A stretch of 64,000 nucleotides of DNA. Source: Massilia sp. YIM B02443. Lineage in GTDB: Bacteria; Pseudomonadota; Gammaproteobacteria; Burkholderiales; Burkholderiaceae_D. Below, piece by piece: positions 54,656-63,756 of the stretch. The DNA lies in assembly GCF_030411955.1 (NCBI RefSeq), contig NZ_JASNRA010000011.1, forward strand, positions 1 through 64,000. The letters are read 5' to 3'. The notes below the pieces were generated by a model. The model was given only the letters and a program-made list of their open reading frames with translations, searched no databases and was not told the DNA's origin. The stretch's first letter is position 1. Each line of letters starts with the position of its first letter. Made by a program: the position numbers and the translations under genes.

Positions 54656-55902
54656 GAGGTGGTTCCAGGTTGGGGGGTGGCCGGGGCTGCCGACGCGGCG
54701 CCGCCGGCACGGATGACCCAGGTGGCGGTGGCGGTTTCTTCCAGGCTCAGGTTGCGCGGCGCCAGCGCCGCCTTCAGCGCGCTGGCGGCGCCCGGATCGA
54801 AGCTCTCGGGTTTCAGGCGCACGGTGAGCGCGCGTTCGCGGAATTCCATGGCCGCGATCGCCGGCGGATTGGGCAGCGTGCGCAGCGCTTCGCCGAAGGC
54901 GGCCGCGACCCAGGTGAAATCGTCGGCGCCGGCCACGCCGCTGCCGGCGCGCGCGCGCGCAATGCCCTGACGCATCTGCGCCACCGGGTCGATCGCGGGC
55001 TGGTTCGGATACACCGAGCGGAAGGTCTGGGTCATCTGCTGGCGCACGGCGTCGGCTTCGCGCTTCAGGCGCAGCCATTCGACGTTCAGGCCGACGATGT
55101 TCACCAGCACCGCCAGCAGCACCAGCCGGATCGGCCAGCGCCAGCGGCGCCAGTCACGGCGCGCCACGCCGGCCGTGCCCAGCCCCGGCACCAGGTCGAG
55201 CGCCGCGCCACCATTTTTCGCTCCCGCGATCCAGTGCGCCCAGTCGTCACCCTCGAGCGTGATGCCGGGGCCGGCTTCGGCCAGCAGCATCTGGTATTCG
55301 CCTAATTGATCATGCGCCACGTACAGGGTGAGCGGCGCATCTCCGGCCAGCGCGCGCGCAGTCTGCAGCGCGGCCTGGGCGCTGCCGTCCAGCGACAGGC
55401 CCAGGCCTTCGTACTGGCTCCCGCGCAGGATCAATTCTCCGTGGCCGATGGCGGCGCTGACGCTGCCCGGCTGCAGCGGCAGGCACAGTTGTTCCGGCAC
55501 CGCCGCCACCGCGCGCGCGCCCATCGACAGCAGGATGCGTACGAGCGGCTCGAGCCAGGCCTGCTGCACCACCGCCACCGGACGGCGGCCGTCGGGCAGC
55601 GCCGGGCCGGCCACCAGCACGCAATCCTCGGGGTCGCCCAGCACGTGTTCTTCGACCAGGGCCGGCAAGGCCGCGCGCAGGCGCGCGCCGCTAAGTGGCG
55701 GGGCCTGCACGACCAGCAGGGTGACGTCGCTGGCGGCCAGCAGCAGCACCACGCGCCGGCTGGCGGCGACCAGGTCGCCCAGATTGCGCAACTGGCCTTC
55801 GCCCTGCTGCCCGATGGCGCCGTTGTCGAGCGCCAGGGCGAAGCGGCACAGCGCGCCTTCGCCCTGGGCGCGGGCCGGATGCCGAATATAAAGTGTACTC
55901 AA
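54652..55902 (-). CDS. gspL: Type II secretion protein GspL
   Basis: A protein of 416 residues starting at a TTG codon (55902); no ATG fits the N-terminus. The cytoplasmic actin-like domain (about 1-245) binds GspE, a single membrane span lies at about 262-282, and a periplasmic ferredoxin-like domain follows. The weak start codon could keep its level low. The stop overlaps the gspM start. Confidence 0.9.
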   Translation of the reverse strand: MSTLYIRHPARAQGEGALCRFALALDNGAIGQQGEGQLRNLGDLVAASRRVVLLLAASDVTLLVVQAPPLSGARLRAALPALVEEHVLGDPEDCVLVAGPALPDGRRPVAVVQQAWLEPLVRILLSMGARAVAAVPEQLCLPLQPGSVSAAIGHGELILRGSQYEGLGLSLDGSAQAALQTARALAGDAPLTLYVAHDQLGEYQMLLAEAGPGITLEGDDWAHWIAGAKNGGAALDLVPGLGTAGVARRDWRRWRWPIRLVLLAVLVNIVGLNVEWLRLKREADAVRQQMTQTFRSVYPNQPAIDPVAQMRQGIARARAGSGVAGADDFTWVAAAFGEALRTLPNPPAIAAMEFRERALTVRLKPESFDPGAASALKAALAPRNLSLEETATATWVIRAGGAASAAPATPQPGTTS

Positions 55903-55918
55903 ACCGTCTCGCTTTCTT

Positions 55919-56902
55919 CTAGTTCTGGCGGGTCCAGATCACCGACACCCCGCCGCCGCTGATCATCGGCGCGATACCGCCGCCGCGCCGCACCAGCGAT
56001 TCGGCGTCCAGCGCCGCGCGGTCGAGCCGGATGCGGCTCTGCACCAGGAAATAATCGCTCCTGACGTCGAACTGCGCTTCCTGCATCTCCGGCGTGGCCT
56101 TCAATTCCGTGCGCAACTGCGCTTCGTCGTTCCACGGCGCGCGCTTGCGGCGCTCGACCAGGGTGTTCGCCTCGGACAGCGAATAGCCCGGCAGCACCGC
56201 CGCCAGCACCTCGGCCGGCGCAGTGTTGACGTTGACCCTGGTGCCCCCGGCGGGCAGCACGATCACGAACGGACGCAGGCGCTCGACCGTCTCCGGCGTC
56301 ACGCCCTGCACCGCCAGCAAGTCGTCCACCCGCAGCAGCGGCATTTGCGTGCCGGTGCGTCCGGCCGGGATGACCACCGGCTTGGACGGATCTTCCTGCG
56401 GCGCCAGCGGCTGGCCGTTGGCGACGAAGTCGGCGATCGGGCGCGCCAGGCGCGCTTCCAGCCGCAGGTTGGTCAGCAAGCGTTGCAGCACCTCGACCTG
56501 CAGCGGGTCGCGGATGCCCTGGCTGGCCAGGTTGTTCAGATTGTAACGCGAGCAGGCATCAGAAATCTGGCCCGACAGCGTGGCGGCGAAATTTTCACCT
56601 TCGACCCGCTCGCGTTCGATGTACTGGTCGAGCCGGGTCTCGGCCAGCGGCGTGGCCCACACCTGGTCGAGCGAGATGCGCTGGCCGTAGTTCTGGCGCA
56701 GGATCACGCTGGCCCAGTCGAGCGCGCCGCGCTGGATCCACTTGGTCTGCAGGTGCAGGCGCTGGTTTTCCATCGAGCGCACCTGCACCTGCTGTTGCCA
56801 GAACAGGCTGGCCACGATCGATACCGCCAGCGTGGTCAGGAGCAGCGCGGTGACCACCGCCACGCCGCGCTGGCGCCGCAGATCCGTCGAGAAACAGCGC
56901 AT
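55919..56902 (-). CDS. gspK: Type II secretion minor pseudopilin GspK
   Basis: A protein of 327 residues. The prepilin cut is after Gly13 (RQRG/VAVVTALLL). Position +5 is Thr18, not Glu, as is typical for GspK, which caps the pseudopilus tip with GspI and GspJ. The large globular insertion (about 100-290) is present. Its start overlaps the gspJ stop by one base. Confidence 0.94.
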   Translation of the reverse strand: MRCFSTDLRRQRGVAVVTALLLTTLAVSIVASLFWQQQVQVRSMENQRLHLQTKWIQRGALDWASVILRQNYGQRISLDQVWATPLAETRLDQYIERERVEGENFAATLSGQISDACSRYNLNNLASQGIRDPLQVEVLQRLLTNLRLEARLARPIADFVANGQPLAPQEDPSKPVVIPAGRTGTQMPLLRVDDLLAVQGVTPETVERLRPFVIVLPAGGTRVNVNTAPAEVLAAVLPGYSLSEANTLVERRKRAPWNDEAQLRTELKATPEMQEAQFDVRSDYFLVQSRIRLDRAALDAESLVRRGGGIAPMISGGGVSVIWTRQN

Positions 56903-57585
56903 CAGGTGCCTCCCAGCAGGAAGGCCTTGAGCATCGGCTGGGCCAGACCCGGCACCGTGAGCGCCACCCGCACCCCGGTCGGCAGCACGATCTCGCCCGC
57001 CGGCGCCGTCGGCTGCAGCGGCTGGCCGGCCTGGCCATCCTGGCCGTCCTGATTGCCGCGCTGGGTCAGGTCATCGCGCCAGGCGCCATTGAGCCAGCCC
57101 TGCACCGCCATCGACGCCACGCCGGTCTGCAGCACCACCGCCGGCGCGTTCTCGGCCGGGGCGTCGGTGAGCATCGCCTGCCACAGCTGCTCGACCTGGG
57201 CCAGGTCGCGCGTGCCGGGCGACTCGCGCCGCAGCAGCTGGCCGCCGACCACGCGGTAGCTCACCACCTGCAGGCGCGACGGTTCGTTCTCGACGTACGC
57301 CTTGCGCACCAGGGTCAGGCGGTCAAGGCCCCACTGCAGCGTGGCGCGGCGCGCCATGACGTCGGCGCCGGCCAGGTGCTCGCAATCGCTCTGCATCTGG
57401 GCAAACGCCAGCTGCATGCCGCGCGTGGTTTCCATGTCGGCCGTGAGCGCCACGCGCGCGCGCACGATGCCGTCCAGCCCGCGCCAGCCGAGCACCGCGA
57501 CCATGGCCAGGATGCCGATCGCCACCAGCAGCTCGACCAGGGTGAAGCCGGCGCGCCGCCGCTTGTGGTGGATGCCCGCATTCAT
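56902..57585 (-). CDS. gspJ: Type II secretion minor pseudopilin GspJ
   Basis: A protein of 227 residues. The prepilin cleavage site is RRAG/FTLVELLV after Gly13 with Glu at +5. A Gln/Gly-rich stretch (QDGQDGQAGQ) lies near 190. It overlaps gspI and gspK by a few bases. Confidence 0.93.
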   Translation of the reverse strand: MNAGIHHKRRRAGFTLVELLVAIGILAMVAVLGWRGLDGIVRARVALTADMETTRGMQLAFAQMQSDCEHLAGADVMARRATLQWGLDRLTLVRKAYVENEPSRLQVVSYRVVGGQLLRRESPGTRDLAQVEQLWQAMLTDAPAENAPAVVLQTGVASMAVQGWLNGAWRDDLTQRGNQDGQDGQAGQPLQPTAPAGEIVLPTGVRVALTVPGLAQPMLKAFLLGGT

Positions 57586-57968
57586 ACCGGTGACGGCCTC
57601 AGGACCAATTGGATCAGTTTGACAATACGGCGGCCGGGATTGTCGGCATCGAATACCGAAACTTCGATGCGGCGCAACAGTGGGTTGGGGCTGGTCAGGA
57701 CTTCTTCCTCGCACACCAGGTTGAGGTCGCCCTGCGGGCAGGGGAAGCTGCGCTTGCCGACGGCGGGGAATTCGCGCCCGATGCGGATCTGCACCAGCCG
57801 GTTCTCGGCCGACCAGGTCGCCATCATCGAGGCGCGCAGGCCGGCGCTGTTCGAGGTCAGGCTGCCGACCGCGCGCAGGCCGGCGGCCAGCGCGGTGCCG
57901 ACGATGACCAGCGCCACCAGCACTTCGAGCAGCGTGAATCCGGATGGACGGCGTGGCATGGTGTTCAT
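57582..57968 (-). CDS. gspI: Type II secretion minor pseudopilin GspI
   Basis: A protein of 128 residues from ATG 57968 (a second ATG at 57959 is also possible). Prepilin cleavage is SG/FTLLEVLV after Gly10. GspI nucleates the tip with GspJ and GspK. Both ends overlap neighbours by ATGA. Confidence 0.93.
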   Translation of the reverse strand: MNTMPRRPSGFTLLEVLVALVIVGTALAAGLRAVGSLTSNSAGLRASMMATWSAENRLVQIRIGREFPAVGKRSFPCPQGDLNLVCEEEVLTSPNPLLRRIEVSVFDADNPGRRIVKLIQLVLRPSPV

Positions 57969-58459
57969 TCGACGGTGAAATGGCCGACCCCGTCGGCGCG
58001 GATCGCGACCGCGTTGGCGCCCGAGGCCAGGGTCAGGATGAAGGGCTTGTCGACCGGCTCGCGGCCGAAGGTGATGCGCATCAGGTCCGGGCCGCCCGTG
58101 CCGGCCGGTTCGAGCACCAGCCGCAGCGGCGCGTTCTTGAACTGACGTTCGCGCAGCAGGTCGTCGCGCGTGACCGGCTCCCAGCCAGTGTCGCCGCGCA
58201 CCATGAAGCGGTAGCGCTCGCCATTCGCCTCGAACGCCACCAGGCGGTTGCGCACGATGGCTTCGTCGCGCGCCAGCTGCAACAGCAGTGCCAGGCGCTG
58301 GGCTTCCTGTTGCAGGTCCTGGCGCGGGCTGGGAATGGCGTTGAGCGTGGCCAGCCCGAGCGTGATGCCGATGATGACCATCACCACCAGCAGCTCGACC
58401 AGGGTAAAGCCGGCGCGGGCGCCGGCACGCTGCGGGCGACGAGCGGACCGGGCCGCCAT
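57965..58459 (-). CDS. gspH: Type II secretion minor pseudopilin GspH
   Basis: A protein of 164 residues. Prepilin cleavage is RAG/FTLVELLV after Gly17 with Glu at +5. A C-terminal strand region follows. It lies eight bases after gspG and overlaps gspI by four bases. Confidence 0.93.
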   Translation of the reverse strand: MAARSARRPQRAGARAGFTLVELLVVMVIIGITLGLATLNAIPSPRQDLQQEAQRLALLLQLARDEAIVRNRLVAFEANGERYRFMVRGDTGWEPVTRDDLLRERQFKNAPLRLVLEPAGTGGPDLMRITFGREPVDKPFILTLASGANAVAIRADGVGHFTVE

Positions 58460-58467
58460 GGGACGAA

Positions 58468-58929
58468 TTATTCCCAGGAACCGACGTCGGCGTCTTCGCC
58501 GGTGCCGCCGGCCTGGCCGTCGGCGCCGAACGAGAACACGTCGACTTCACCGTGGATGCCGGGCGACAGGTACTGGTACGGCGCGCCCCACGGATCCTTC
58601 GGCAGCTTCTCGATGTAGCCGCCAGCCTTCCAGCCGTTGGCGGCCGGACCAGCGGTCGGCTTGGTGATCAGGGCGTTCAGGCCCTGTTCGGTGGTCGGGT
58701 AGCGCTGGTTGTCGAGCTTGTACAGCTTGAGGGCCTGCATCATGGTGGCGATGTCGACCCGGGCCGCGGTCACGCGCGACTCGCCGGTACGGCCCAGCAG
58801 CTTGGGCACGACCAGCGCGCCGAGGATGCCGATGATGACCACGACGACCATGATCTCGACCAGGGTGAAGCCGCGTGAACGCTTGGCGGCGCGGGAGTGA
58901 TGCAAGGTGCGTTGCGAATCCATATACAT
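58468..58929 (-). CDS. gspG: Type II secretion major pseudopilin GspG
   Basis: A protein of 153 residues, the main subunit of the pseudopilus. The prepilin site SRG/FTLVEIMV is cut after Gly20, with Glu25 at +5. LDNQRYPTTEQGLNAL and LPKDPWGAPYQYLSPG are invariant in GspG; the Asp residues near the C-terminus (FGADGQAGG) bind calcium. It is the first gene of the operon, 158 bases after the MoeB-type gene. Confidence 0.96.
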   Translation of the reverse strand: MYMDSQRTLHHSRAAKRSRGFTLVEIMVVVVIIGILGALVVPKLLGRTGESRVTAARVDIATMMQALKLYKLDNQRYPTTEQGLNALITKPTAGPAANGWKAGGYIEKLPKDPWGAPYQYLSPGIHGEVDVFSFGADGQAGGTGEDADVGSWE

Positions 58930-59050
58930 AGTTTCTAGGCAGGTGAATCGGTGGAACCGGAACAGTATAAGCCCGAATTATGACAACCGTACCGGCCGTG
59001 GGTGTGCAATTGTAAGCCACCTTCGCCGGGGCCGACACCTTTAATCGGAC

Positions 59051-59069
59051 CCGCTAAGCCACCGCTAAG
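59051..59069. promoter_or_regulatory. Direct repeat before the type II secretion operon
   Basis: CCGCTAAG occurs twice, 11 bases apart (59051-59058 and 59062-59069), about one helical turn, some 120 bases upstream of gspG and just after the end of the upstream gene. Direct repeats in register could bind an activator. No family is indicated. Confidence 0.35.
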
Positions 59070-59086
59070 TCCTGCTTGTCGGTCGC

Positions 59087-59854
59087 TTACCGGGCCGGCG
59101 CGTGCGGTCGCGCCGCGCACACCGGGCAGGCCGGATTGCGCGCCACGCCGATCGCGGTCCACTCCATGGCGCGTCCGTCGAGCAGCAGCAGGCGTCCCAC
59201 CAGCGGCTTGCCGATGCCGATCACCAGCTTCATCGCCTCGGCCGCCTGGACCGTGCCGACCACCCCGACCAGCGGCGCGAACACGCCCATGGTGCTACAG
59301 GCAACGTCCTCGGCGCCACTATCTTCGGGAAAGACGCAGGCGTAGCACGGGGCTTCCGGCTGGCGCGGATCGAACACCGACAACTGGCCGTCGAAGCGGA
59401 TCACGGCGCCCGAGACCAGCGGCGTGCCGGCCTCCATGCAGGCGCGGTTGACGGCATGGCGGGTGGCGAAGTTGTCGCTGCAGTCGAGTACGACCGTGGC
59501 CGAGCGCGCCAGTTCCAGCAGGCGCGCAGGGCCGGCGCGTTCGCGCAAGGCGGTGACCTCGATCTCGGGGTTGATGGCGAGCAGGGCTGCGCGGCCGGAC
59601 TCGGCTTTCGGCTGGCCGATGCGTTCGGTGGTGTGCATCACCTGGCGCTGCAGGTTGGTGAGGTCGACCGTGTCGTCGTCGACCAGGGTGATGCGGCCGA
59701 TGCCGCTTGACGCCAGATACAGGGCGGCGGGCGAACCGAGGCCGCCGGCGCCGATGATCACGGCGTGGGCGTAGAGCAGGCGCTGCTGGCCTTCGATGCC
59801 GATCTCGTCGAGCAGGATGTGGCGCGAGTAGCGCAGGAGTTGGGTGTCGTTCAT
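59087..59854 (-). CDS. MoeB/ThiF-family adenylyltransferase
   Basis: A protein of 255 residues from the ATG at 59854. It should adenylate the C-terminus of a ubiquitin-like sulfur carrier (MoaD or ThiS). The nucleotide-binding GAGGLG is at 35-40, DDDTVDLTNLQRQ follows near 58, zinc cysteines are CYAC and CPVC, and the Cys in ACSTMGVFAP is the possible catalytic one. Whether it serves molybdopterin or thiamine cannot be decided from the window; no moa or thi gene is present. Confidence 0.88.
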   Translation of the reverse strand: MNDTQLLRYSRHILLDEIGIEGQQRLLYAHAVIIGAGGLGSPAALYLASSGIGRITLVDDDTVDLTNLQRQVMHTTERIGQPKAESGRAALLAINPEIEVTALRERAGPARLLELARSATVVLDCSDNFATRHAVNRACMEAGTPLVSGAVIRFDGQLSVFDPRQPEAPCYACVFPEDSGAEDVACSTMGVFAPLVGVVGTVQAAEAMKLVIGIGKPLVGRLLLLDGRAMEWTAIGVARNPACPVCAARPHAPAR

Positions 59855-59925
59855 CGGGTGGTGGAACCTGCAGTGCGCCTGAATTCCCGGTCGGCGAGGA
59901 TTCGAGCGCACCCAATCACATGGCG

Positions 59926-61401
59926 TTATTTCTTCGGCGCTGCATTCAGCTCAGGCGGCTTGTGCTCCGCCCCCGGCAACGCCTTCGGCGCCACCTTCTG
60001 CTCTTCCGGCACACCCTTGGCCAGCTGCACCGGCAGTCCCTTGAAATGGTTGAGCGCCTGCGCCAGCTGGAAATCGTCCTTGCCGCCGAACTCGAGCGGC
60101 TTGCGGTCTTTCAGCAGGGCCAGGGCGCGCTGCTGCTGCGCCAGGTTGGCCGTGACTTCCTTGCCAGCGGCTTCTTTCTTCTCGCCCTCGCCCATCAGGT
60201 GGCGCTGCAGGTCCGATTCGCGCACCCGCAGCGCGTTGAGCAGGTCGCCTTCGGCGCTTTCGTCCACCCGCATGTCGGGCGTGACGCCGGTGGCCTGGAT
60301 CGGGCGGCCCTTCGGCGTGTAGTAGCGCGCCGTGGTCAGCTTGATCGCGGTGTCGGCGGACAGTTGGCGCAGCGTCTGCACCGAGCCCTTGCCGAAGGTG
60401 CGGCTGCCCATCACGATCGCGCGCTGGTAGTCCTGCAGCGCGCCGGCCACGATCTCGGAAGCCGAGGCCGAGCCGCCATTGACCAGCACCACCATCGGCA
60501 CCGTCTTGAGGCCGGCCGGCAGGCCGGCCAGCGGGTCGCCGCGCTGGGCGTAGAATTCGCGCCGGCCGTAGAAGGCCTGGTTCGAGTCGGGCAATTGCCC
60601 CTTGGTGGTGACGATCACCTGGTCGGGCTTCGGCAGGAAGGCGGCCGAGACGCCGATCGCGCCCGGCAGCAGGCCGCCGGGATCGTTGCGCAGGTCGAGC
60701 ACCAGGCCCTTGATGTCGGGCTGTTCGGCGTACAGCGCCTTGGTCTTCTTGGCCAGCTCTTCCAGGGTGTTTTCCTGGAACTGGCTCACGCGCACCCAGG
60801 CGTAGCCGGGCTCGACCATCTTGGCCTTGACGCTCTGTACGTTGATCTGCTCGCGCGCCACCGGCACCACCCACGGCTTGTCCTCGCCGGGGCGGGCGAT
60901 GGTCAGGGTGACCTTGCTGCCGACCTTGCCGCGCATGCGCTTGATCGCTTCGTCGGCCGACATATTGCGCACCGGGACGTTGTCGATGCGGGTGATCAGG
61001 TCGCCCGCCTTGATGCCGGCTTTATAGGCCGGCGTATCCTCGATCGGCGACACCACCTTGATGGCGCCGTCCTCGTTCGAGATCTCGACGCCGACGCCGA
61101 CGAACTTGCCCTGCACCGCCTCGCGCATGTCGCGGAAGGCCTTGGCGTCGAGGTAAGTGGAATGCGGGTCGAGCGAGGCGACCATGCCGCCGATCGCTTC
61201 GCTCAAGAGTTTCTTGTCTTCGACCGGTTCCACGTAGTCGGTCTTGATCAGGCCATACACATCGGCCAGCTGGCGCAGCTCGTCGAGCGGCAGCGGCGCC
61301 GTGGCGGCGGCCTTCTGCGCATGGGCCGAGAACTGGAACGAGGCGGCCACGCCCAGCGCCATGCCCAGTCCGATGAAGCCGAATTGCTTTGCTTTGCCCA
61401 T
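59926..61401 (-). CDS. C-terminal processing peptidase, S41 family (CtpA type)
   Basis: A protein of 491 residues from the ATG at 61401. An N-terminal signal/anchor (GFIGLGMALGVAASFQFS) is followed by a PDZ domain (about 90-165) and the S41 catalytic core. Ser is in GGSASASEIVAG and the general base Lys in FGKGSVQT. The last ~80 residues are Lys/Gln-rich and variable. It trims periplasmic proteins. Neighbouring EnvC and gpmA are a common order. Confidence 0.92.
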   Translation of the reverse strand: MGKAKQFGFIGLGMALGVAASFQFSAHAQKAAATAPLPLDELRQLADVYGLIKTDYVEPVEDKKLLSEAIGGMVASLDPHSTYLDAKAFRDMREAVQGKFVGVGVEISNEDGAIKVVSPIEDTPAYKAGIKAGDLITRIDNVPVRNMSADEAIKRMRGKVGSKVTLTIARPGEDKPWVVPVAREQINVQSVKAKMVEPGYAWVRVSQFQENTLEELAKKTKALYAEQPDIKGLVLDLRNDPGGLLPGAIGVSAAFLPKPDQVIVTTKGQLPDSNQAFYGRREFYAQRGDPLAGLPAGLKTVPMVVLVNGGSASASEIVAGALQDYQRAIVMGSRTFGKGSVQTLRQLSADTAIKLTTARYYTPKGRPIQATGVTPDMRVDESAEGDLLNALRVRESDLQRHLMGEGEKKEAAGKEVTANLAQQQRALALLKDRKPLEFGGKDDFQLAQALNHFKGLPVQLAKGVPEEQKVAPKALPGAEHKPPELNAAPKK

Positions 61402-61438
61402 GTGTTCGCCTGTGCTTACTCTTGATTGACCGTCGGTT

Positions 61439-62914
61439 CTAGAATCTGACCCATCCTGCCGGGTCGAAGGCCTTGCCGCGATGCCTGAGCTCAAAGTATA
61501 GCCCCGATTCCTCGTTGCCGCCGGTGTTGCCCGCGCTGGCGATGGTCTCGCCGGCGCGCACCGTGTCGCCCAGGCGTTTCAGCAAGGTCTGGTTGTTTCC
61601 GTAGATCGACAGGTATTCGCCGCCGTGATCGATGATGATCAGGTTGCCGAAGCCGCGCATCCAGTCGGCGTGCACGATGCGGCCTGCCGCCACCGCGCGC
61701 ACTTCGGACCCTTCGGCGGCCTTGATGAAAGTGCCCTTCCAGGTCGGACCGTCGCCGCGGCGTCCGCCGAAGCGCGCCACCACGCTGCCGCTGACCGGCG
61801 CGCCCATGCGGCCTTTCATGGCCACGAAGGCGCCGTTCGGTGCGGCCGGGGCCAGGGTGACTTCCGGCGGTGGCGCGGTCTCGGCCACCGGTTTTTCGAC
61901 CGGACGCGGCTGCTCGGCGATGACCGGCTCTTCCTCGCGCGGCGCCGGAAGCGGCTCCTGCTTGGCGCCCGGCTTGGCGTTCTGGCGCGCGATGCGTTCG
62001 CGCTCGGCCCGTTCGGCCGCGGCCTTGGCGCGCGCCTGGGCCAGCGCGCGGGCCCGGGCTTCGGCCCTGGCCTTGGCTTCCGCTGCAGCCTTGGCTTTGG
62101 CCGCGGCCAGCGCGATCTGGCGCTTGCGCTCGGCTTCGGCCTGTTCGCGGATCAGGCGCGTCAGGCGGTCGACCAGGCCCGACATGCGTTCTTCATCCTG
62201 CTCCAGGCGGCTGGCCTGCTTGCGCTGGTCGGCCAGCTGGCTCGACAGCGAATTGAGCAAGGCAGCGCGGCGCGCCTTTTCCTTTTCCAGCAGCGCTTTC
62301 TGGTCGCGCTGTTCCTGGGCGATTTCTTCCAGCTCTTGCTGGGCGTTCTCGACCTTGTCGCGGTTGGCCTCGACCTGGGCCAGGTTGCCGCGCAGCGACT
62401 CCAGCAGGCGCGCCTGGGCCTGCGAGACATACGCCATCAGTTGCAAATCGCGGCTGATGCGGTTCGGGTTGTCGCCCGACAGCAGCAGCTTGATGCGGTC
62501 TTCGTTGCCGGCCACGTAGTGTTCGCGCATCAGCTTGCCAAGCTGCTTCTTCTGGGCAGCGATCGTCTGCTCGAGCTCGGCGCCCTGGCGCGCCAGGTCT
62601 TGCAGGCGCGTGTTGGTCTCGCCCTGCTCGGCGTCGAGGTCGCGCAGCGCGCGGTTGGCGTCCGAGATCGCGGCTTCGGATTCGGCCAGCGTGTCGGCGG
62701 CGTCTTCCTTGGCGCTTTCGGTGCGGCTGATGTCGCGCTTGATCGCTTCCAGCTTTTGCTGGATGCCGGCGCGCTGTTTCTCGGCCGCCGCCTTCTGGCG
62801 GCTGCGCTCGGTCTGGCGCTGGGCCCAGGCGTCCGTGGCGAACGCGCCCGAGAGCGCGACCGCCAGCAGCGTGGACAGCAGCGCGCCGCCGTACTTCGTG
62901 AATGGCAAACGCAA
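61439..62914 (-). CDS. EnvC-type murein hydrolase activator
   Basis: A protein of 491 residues with a signal peptide ending AWAQ. Long coiled coils cover about 35-290 (Gln/Glu/Lys/Ala-rich, with an Ala-Lys stretch near 260-300). A Pro-rich linker precedes the C-terminal LytM (M23-like) domain (about 370-490). As in EnvC the zinc residues are not all present (the final LYFELRH lacks the usual HxH), so it should activate an amidase instead of cutting murein itself. It lies 37 bases upstream of the ctpA-type gene. Confidence 0.9.
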   Translation of the reverse strand: MRLPFTKYGGALLSTLLAVALSGAFATDAWAQRQTERSRQKAAAEKQRAGIQQKLEAIKRDISRTESAKEDAADTLAESEAAISDANRALRDLDAEQGETNTRLQDLARQGAELEQTIAAQKKQLGKLMREHYVAGNEDRIKLLLSGDNPNRISRDLQLMAYVSQAQARLLESLRGNLAQVEANRDKVENAQQELEEIAQEQRDQKALLEKEKARRAALLNSLSSQLADQRKQASRLEQDEERMSGLVDRLTRLIREQAEAERKRQIALAAAKAKAAAEAKARAEARARALAQARAKAAAERAERERIARQNAKPGAKQEPLPAPREEEPVIAEQPRPVEKPVAETAPPPEVTLAPAAPNGAFVAMKGRMGAPVSGSVVARFGGRRGDGPTWKGTFIKAAEGSEVRAVAAGRIVHADWMRGFGNLIIIDHGGEYLSIYGNNQTLLKRLGDTVRAGETIASAGNTGGNEESGLYFELRHRGKAFDPAGWVRF

Positions 62915-62917
62915 GAC

Positions 62918-63664
62918 TTACTTCGCCTTCCCTTGGTTGGCCACGGCCGCCATGGCGGCGGCGATCGCTTCCTGGTCGCCCAGGTAGTAATGCTTGATCG
63001 GCTTGAGGTCGGCGTCCAGCTCATACACCAGCGGCTGGCCGTTGGGGATGTTCAGGCCGACGATGTCGGCGTCGCTGATGTTGTCCAGCATCTTGATGAT
63101 GGCGCGCAGGCTATTGCCGTGCGCCGAGATCAGGATCTTCTTGCCGGCGCGGATGGCCGGCGCGATTTCTTCGTCCCAGGCCGGCATCACGCGCGCCACG
63201 GTGTCCTTCAGGCATTCGGTGAGCGGGATCTGGGATGCGTCCAGCGACGCGTAGCGCGGGTCCTTGAACGAGGTGCGCTCGTCGCCCTTTTCCAGCGCCG
63301 GCGGCGGGGTGTCGTAGCTGCGGCGCCATACCAGCACCTGCTCGTCGCCGAATTTCGCGGCCGTCTCGGCCTTGTCCAGGCCCTGCAGGGCGCCGTAGTG
63401 ACGCTCGTTCAGGCGCCAGTCGTTCTTGACCGGCAGATACATCATGTCCATCTCGTCCATCGCCAGCCACAGGGTGCGGATCGCGCGCTTGAGCACGGAC
63501 GTGTAGGCGACGTCGAAGGTGAAGCCGGCTTCCTTGAGCACGCGGCCGGCGGTTTTCGCCTCAGCCACGCCTTTGTCGGTCAGGTCGACGTCGGTCCAGC
63601 CGGTGAAGCGGTTTTCCAGGTTCCAGGTGGATTCGCCATGGCGCATGAATACGATCTTGTACAT
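62918..63664 (-). CDS. gpmA: 2,3-bisphosphoglycerate-dependent phosphoglycerate mutase
   Basis: A protein of 248 residues from the ATG at 63664. It interconverts 3- and 2-phosphoglycerate in glycolysis. The phosphohistidine motif is MRHGEST with His9, and the second histidine lies in [10 protein letters not shown]. The length and the [14 protein letters not shown] segment are typical of the dPGM type. It is followed after three bases by the EnvC-type gene on the same strand. Confidence 0.96.
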   Translation of the reverse strand: MYKIVFMRHGESTWNLENRFTGWTDVDLTDKGVAEAKTAGRVLKEAGFTFDVAYTSVLKRAIRTLWLAMDEMDMMYLPVKNDWRLNERHYGALQGLDKAETAAKFGDEQVLVWRRSYDTPPPALEKGDERTSFKDPRYASLDASQIPLTECLKDTVARVMPAWDEEIAPAIRAGKKILISAHGNSLRAIIKMLDNISDADIVGLNIPNGQPLVYELDADLKPIKHYYLGDQEAIAAAMAAVANQGKAK

Positions 63665-63693
63665 GTGGTCTCTTCTCGGGGAAAAATTTCTGG

Positions 63694-63724
63694 TTGAAGT
63701 CCGGTCCGGCATCTATTTTATAAT
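63694..63724 (+). promoter_or_regulatory. Candidate promoter of the rhodanese-like gene
   Basis: A perfect TATAAT (63719-63724) is preceded by TTGAAG (63694-63699) with a 19-base spacer, longer than ideal. It lies 32 bases before the GTG start. Confidence 0.5.
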
Positions 63725-63756
63725 GCTCCGATTCAGTTCAACCAAACGGAAGCCTT

